This document shows positions 6,105-9,046 of a stretch of 9,046 nt of DNA, piece by piece (positions within the stretch are counted from its first letter, which is position 1; every line of letters starts with the position of its first letter). The stretch comes from Alphaproteobacteria bacterium (GTDB lineage: Bacteria; Pseudomonadota; Alphaproteobacteria; Rhizobiales; Xanthobacteraceae). The DNA is taken from assembly GCA_005883115.1 (NCBI GenBank), contig VAZQ01000255.1, forward strand, positions 14,451 to 23,496, given 5' to 3'. The position numbers and the translations under genes are program-made. Under the pieces are notes generated by a model. That model was not told the origin of the DNA. It ran no database searches and worked only from the letters and a program-made list of their open reading frames with translations.

Positions 6105-7466
6105 ATGACCGCGACCGCGCTCGATTCCGCTATCTTCTGCGATATTTTCAGCACGCCGCAGATGCGGAGGATTTTTTCCGATGAGGCCAGGACCGGTTAT
6201 TGCCTCGAAATCGAGGCAGCGCTCGCGCGTGCGCAGGCGCGCCTCGGCGTCATCCCCGAGACAGCCGCGCGCGAAATCGTGCATCAGTGCCGCATCGAAA
6301 ACATCGACTTCGCGCGCCTGAAAAAGCAAACCGAGCGGATCGGTTATCCCATTCTCGGTATCGTGCAGCAAATCGTGGATCTATGTGCCGATGGGCTCGG
6401 CGAATGGTGCCATTGGGGCGCGACCACGCAGGACATCACCGACACCGCGGCGATTCTGCAAATACGCGCCGCGCTCGAACTTGTCGAGAAGGATATGGAC
6501 GCAATCGCCGGCGCGCTCGGCGACCTGTCCCGCCGTTACCGCGATACTCCAATGGCCGGCCGCAGCAATCTCCAACAGGCCGTGCCGCTCACGTTCGGAT
6601 TCAAGACGGCGGCATTGCTTGCCGCCATGCAACGACACCGTGAGCGGCTCGCGCAGCTGCGACCTCGCGTTCTGGTCGGAGAATTCGGTGGCGCTGTCGG
6701 GACGCTGGCTTCGCTCGGCGGAAGTGGCCTCGAGGTGCAGGCGGAGCTCATGCGCGAACTCGGGTTGGGCCAACCGGACATCGCCTGGCACACGGTGCGC
6801 GATGGCATCGGCGAAGTCGCTTGCTTCCTCGGCCTTCTCACCGGCACGCTCGGAAAGATTTCGATGGACGTGAAGCTGCTCATGCAGACCGAGGTGGCCG
6901 AGGTCTACGAACCGTTCCATGAGGGCCGCGGTTCATCGAGCACAATGCCGCAGAAACGCAACCCGATCTCGTGCCTCTATATCCATGCCACCACCGCGCT
7001 GGTGCGCCAGCACGTCGCCGCCTTGCTCGAGGCCGCCGTCGCCGATCACGAGCGCTCGACCGGGCCGTGGCAGATCGAGTGGATCGCACTGCCCGAAATC
7101 TTTCTGCTCGCCTCAGGGGCGCTCGCGCAGACCAAGCTCATGCTGACAGGACTCGAGGTCGATGCTGATCGGATGCGGGCCAATCTCGACCTCACCCGCG
7201 GCACGATCGTCTCCGAAGCCGTCATGATGGGGCTCGGACCCCATCTCGGGCGTCAGCGAGCGCACGACCTCGTCTACGACATTTGCCGCAAGGTGGCGGC
7301 CAGCGGCGAACCGTTAGTGGAAGTGTTGGCGCGTGACCGCGACGTCTCGCGCCACCTGACGCGCGCGCAACTCGAGAAGATGTGCGATCCGTCGGCGTAT
7401 CTCGGGCTCGCCGGCGAGATGATCGACAAGGTGCTCGCGCGGGAAGCCCGTCCAATGCATCGATGA
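6105..7466 (+). CDS. 3-carboxy-cis,cis-muconate cycloisomerase/adenylosuccinate lyase-family protein (PcaB-like)
   Basis: This 453-residue member of the fumarase/aspartase superfamily has all three conserved regions: HWGATTQDITDT at 103-114, AGRSNLQQAVP at 151-161, and the signature GSSSTMPQKRNP at 276-287, with the catalytic serine at S278 or S279. STGPWQIEW further on is typical of the bacterial PcaB branch, and a C-terminal adenylosuccinate lyase-type domain completes it. The second region has N155 where adenylosuccinate lyase and fumarase have the catalytic His of T-H-x-Q. Bacterial cycloisomerases also lack that His, so this supports a PcaB-like rather than purine role. The reaction could be lactonisation of a carboxymuconate or elimination of an amine from a substituted succinate. 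GGAG at 6094-6097 lies 7 bases before ATG 6105. The gap to the upstream gene is 46 bases. Confidence 0.87.
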   Translation: MTATALDSAIFCDIFSTPQMRRIFSDEARTGYCLEIEAALARAQARLGVIPETAAREIVHQCRIENIDFARLKKQTERIGYPILGIVQQIVDLCADGLGEWCHWGATTQDITDTAAILQIRAALELVEKDMDAIAGALGDLSRRYRDTPMAGRSNLQQAVPLTFGFKTAALLAAMQRHRERLAQLRPRVLVGEFGGAVGTLASLGGSGLEVQAELMRELGLGQPDIAWHTVRDGIGEVACFLGLLTGTLGKISMDVKLLMQTEVAEVYEPFHEGRGSSSTMPQKRNPISCLYIHATTALVRQHVAALLEAAVADHERSTGPWQIEWIALPEIFLLASGALAQTKLMLTGLEVDADRMRANLDLTRGTIVSEAVMMGLGPHLGRQRAHDLVYDICRKVAASGEPLVEVLARDRDVSRHLTRAQLEKMCDPSAYLGLAGEMIDKVLAREARPMHR

Positions 7467-7555
7467 TAGAAAGATTGCACGCCATTCGAGGCCTCTTGCG
7501 CTTTTCAACGCCATAACAGGCTGCAAAATGTCGCGGGCGGTCGGGGCAGCAACGG

Positions 7556-7561
7556 TACAAT
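7556..7561 (+). promoter_or_regulatory. Weak -10-like hexamer in the 169-bp gap upstream of the tctC-type gene
   Basis: TACAAT matches the -10 consensus at five of six positions and would start transcription near 7568, about 68 bases before the tctC-type ATG. No good -35 lies 16-18 bases upstream. The rest of 7467-7635 shows only an 8-bp GAGGCCTC palindrome (7488-7495) and no terminator-like hairpin with a T run. The gap could hold a separate promoter, but the support is thin. Confidence 0.2.
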
Positions 7562-7635
7562 TTGGTCCGTGCTCGATGCACAATTGCAACGCGTATCGTG
7601 GACCACCCTGCTTCCAATGAGGAGGAAATGCGCAA

Positions 7636-8649
7636 ATGTCGCGGCTGTTCTCTCAGCTGAGAGCGCAAGAGCCCCTGTGCAAGGCTCGGCGCTCGCTGCT
7701 CAGTTTAGGCCTGCTCGCCCCGCTCATGCTCTCGGCGCCAGCAGCGCTGGGGCAGAGCTGGCCGCAGCGCACGGTGAAATTCCTGCTGCCGCTCGGCCCG
7801 GGATCGGGAGTCGATATCGGCGCGCGACTGCTGGCGGATCGGCTCAGCGCGCGCTGGGGCCAGCCGGTGGTTGTGGAAAATCGCCCCGGAGGCGATGGGA
7901 TCGTCGCCATCGGCGCATTCGTCAGCGCCCACGATGATCATGTGTTGCTGATGACGCCCACCTCGTCATTTACCGCGCATCCCTATCTCCATGCAAACCT
8001 ACCCTACAAGCCGAGCGATCTCCTAGCTATCACACGGGTCTCCAACACAATCATCACCATCGCTGTGCCCACTTCCCTCCGAGCTGGATCGCTCGATCAG
8101 CTGCTAGAGCTCGTGCGAGCCCAACCGGGCAAGCTCAACTGGGCAGGGGTGACGGGCGCGCTCGACTTCCTGTTCGCCGGTTTTTTGCAGCGTAACGGCC
8201 TCAGCATGACCAAGGTGCCCTACCGCAATCCGGTCGAGGCAGCCAACGATCTCGCGGAAGGGCGCGTACACATGTACATGGCGGCGCTCGCGATCGTGCG
8301 GCCGCAGCTTCAGACCGGCAACATCAAGCTGCTGGCGCTCACCAACAGCATTCGCGCTCCCGCCGCACCGGACGTTCCCACGGTCAAAGAGGCGGGTTAC
8401 GGCGAACTCACGTTCGATGGCCTCGTCGGGTTGTTCGGGCCGTCCGACATGCCGGGCGAGCTTCGCGACCGCATCGCCGCTGATATTCGCTCGGTCGTTG
8501 CTGCCGATCCGATGATTGGCGAGCGCCTCGCCGCCACCGGACAAATGCTCAACATCGGCGGGCCTGCCGAGTTCGCGCGGGCAACCGAGGAGCAACGCGA
8601 CAAAGTTACGGCGATTGCCCACGAGCTCGGCATCAAGCCGATGCATTGA
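7636..8649 (+). CDS. tctC: TctC/Bug-family periplasmic solute-binding protein
   Basis: The 337-residue protein is the extracytoplasmic substrate receptor of a TTT transporter. A basic start (RR at 18-19) leads into a hydrophobic segment at about 20-38, with a likely signal peptidase site after ALG (about residue 39). The mature protein opens with WPQRTVKFLLPLGPGSGVD at 42-60, then GARLLADRLSARWGQPVVVENRPGG up to about 86, the Bug-family first-lobe signature. PGKLNWAGV, VPYRNPVEAANDL and DVPTVKEAGYG follow in the expected order. The usual PDGYTLL loop is replaced by HDDHVLL. GGAGGA at 7621-7626 lies 9 bases before the chosen ATG; the ATG at 7628 is out of frame and closes quickly. No membrane subunits are adjacent, so the likely partners are TctAB at the left end of the window, or another pair elsewhere. 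Confidence 0.93.
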   Translation: MSRLFSQLRAQEPLCKARRSLLSLGLLAPLMLSAPAALGQSWPQRTVKFLLPLGPGSGVDIGARLLADRLSARWGQPVVVENRPGGDGIVAIGAFVSAHDDHVLLMTPTSSFTAHPYLHANLPYKPSDLLAITRVSNTIITIAVPTSLRAGSLDQLLELVRAQPGKLNWAGVTGALDFLFAGFLQRNGLSMTKVPYRNPVEAANDLAEGRVHMYMAALAIVRPQLQTGNIKLLALTNSIRAPAAPDVPTVKEAGYGELTFDGLVGLFGPSDMPGELRDRIAADIRSVVAADPMIGERLAATGQMLNIGGPAEFARATEEQRDKVTAIAHELGIKPMH

Positions 8650-8663
8650 CAATGGGGGTCAGC

Positions 8664-9046
8664 ATGAAGATTGAGGGAAAAGTCATTGTCATCACCGGCG
8701 CCGCGCGTGGCATCGGACAGGAATATGCGCGTTATCTCGCAGGCCTCGGCGCCCGAGTGGTGATCGCAGACGTCAACGACTGCGGGCACACCCTCAAGCT
8801 CGTGCAAGCAGAAAAGGGAACGGCGATCAGCGCCAAGCTCGACGTGGCGAACGCGGCATCGGCAATGGACATGGCGCACACGGCCCTTGACGCGTTCGGA
8901 CGTGTCGACGCGCTCATCAACAACGCGGCGCTTTTCGGCGGGCTCAAGGGCGGACGGTTCGATACCATCGCCGAGACCGAGTGGGACGCCGCAATGGCTG
9001 TCAACGTCAAAGGGATCTGGAACTGCTGCAAGGCGGTCGTCCCGGC
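8664..9046 (+). CDS. Short-chain dehydrogenase/reductase (N-terminal part, runs off window)
   Basis: A classical SDR with 127 codons visible. The Rossmann motif TGAARGIG is at 11-18. An acidic residue after the second strand (D36 in VIADVND) indicates NAD(H) preference. NNAA is at 86-89 and the structural/catalytic N114 is in AVNVKGIW. The YxxxK catalytic pair lies beyond the edge. ATG 8664 is preferred because GGGGGT (8654-8659) gives some ribosome-site support; an in-frame ATG at 8652 would add four residues with no site. It follows the tctC-type gene by 14 bases, so the two are probably co-transcribed. Near a two-subunit Rieske dioxygenase, a cis-dihydrodiol dehydrogenase role is reasonable but unproven, and SDR substrates cannot be read from this half. 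Confidence 0.9.
   Translation, partial: MKIEGKVIVITGAARGIGQEYARYLAGLGARVVIADVNDCGHTLKLVQAEKGTAISAKLDVANAASAMDMAHTALDAFGRVDALINNAALFGGLKGGRFDTIAETEWDAAMAVNVKGIWNCCKAVVP

Noticed and set aside
6105..7466. Housekeeping adenylosuccinate lyase (purB)
   Set aside because: The T-H-x-Q histidine is absent, STGPWQIEW is of the PcaB type, and the neighbours are aromatic catabolic genes rather than purine genes.
7488..7495. GAGGCCTC palindrome after the PcaB-like gene as a terminator
   Set aside because: It is an 8-bp palindrome without a loop and is not followed by a clean T run (TTGCGCTTTT), so it cannot form a normal intrinsic terminator.
7566..7586. Short repeats around GTGCTCGATGCAC and TGCACAATTGCA as an operator for the tctC-type gene
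   Set aside because: Arms are only 4 bp and imperfect; such matches are expected by chance and they do not resemble the 9-bp dyad at 880-912.
8104..8652. Antisense open frame opposite the tctC-type gene
   Set aside because: Open antisense frames of this length are expected in GC-rich coding DNA; no family features and no ribosome site were seen, while the sense strand encodes a clear Bug receptor.

Overview
The window is GC-rich, densely packed bacterial DNA and looks like a catabolic accessory region of a proteobacterium. The Tct/Bug-type transporter genes, a Rieske dioxygenase and the general protein style suggest Alphaproteobacteria of the Hyphomicrobiales (Bradyrhizobium-like). Burkholderiales cannot be excluded from sequence alone. 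I saw no tRNA, rRNA, CRISPR array, insertion sequence or phage gene.

Layout. On the minus strand at the left edge are tctB (346-792) and the N-terminal part of tctA (344 to the window edge). These are the two membrane subunits of a tripartite tricarboxylate transporter (TTT). A divergent intergenic region of about 147 bp (793-939) separates them from a plus-strand gene run. It contains a perfect 9-bp inverted repeat (880-912) and a plausible sigma70-type promoter for tctBA. The plus-strand genes are: a glutamine synthetase-like ligase (940-2433); the alpha (2445-3866) and beta (3863-4462) subunits of a ring-hydroxylating Rieske dioxygenase; a dienelactone hydrolase-family enzyme (4486-5289); an isochorismatase/N-carbamoylsarcosine amidase-family cysteine hydrolase (5363-6058); and a 3-carboxy-cis,cis-muconate cycloisomerase (PcaB)/adenylosuccinate lyase-family enzyme (6105-7466). 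After a 169-bp gap come a TctC/Bug-type periplasmic solute-binding protein (7636-8649) and the start of a short-chain dehydrogenase (8664 to the edge).

How the genes may work together (inference). A TctC-captured carboxylate or aromatic compound enters through TctAB. The ligase may gamma-glutamylate an amine, as the GS-like proteins TdnQ/AtdA1 do for aniline. The two-subunit oxygenase dihydroxylates the ring and the SDR could rearomatise the cis-diol. The PcaB-like lyase/cycloisomerase, the dienelactone hydrolase and the cysteine amidohydrolase are typical lower-pathway activities on ring-cleavage products, and one of them could release nitrogen. No ring-cleavage dioxygenase, ferredoxin, reductase or regulator lies in the window, so these must be nearby or elsewhere. 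The substrate cannot be read from the sequence. The gene set suggests a nitrogen-containing aromatic, and I do not recognise it as any characterised pathway.
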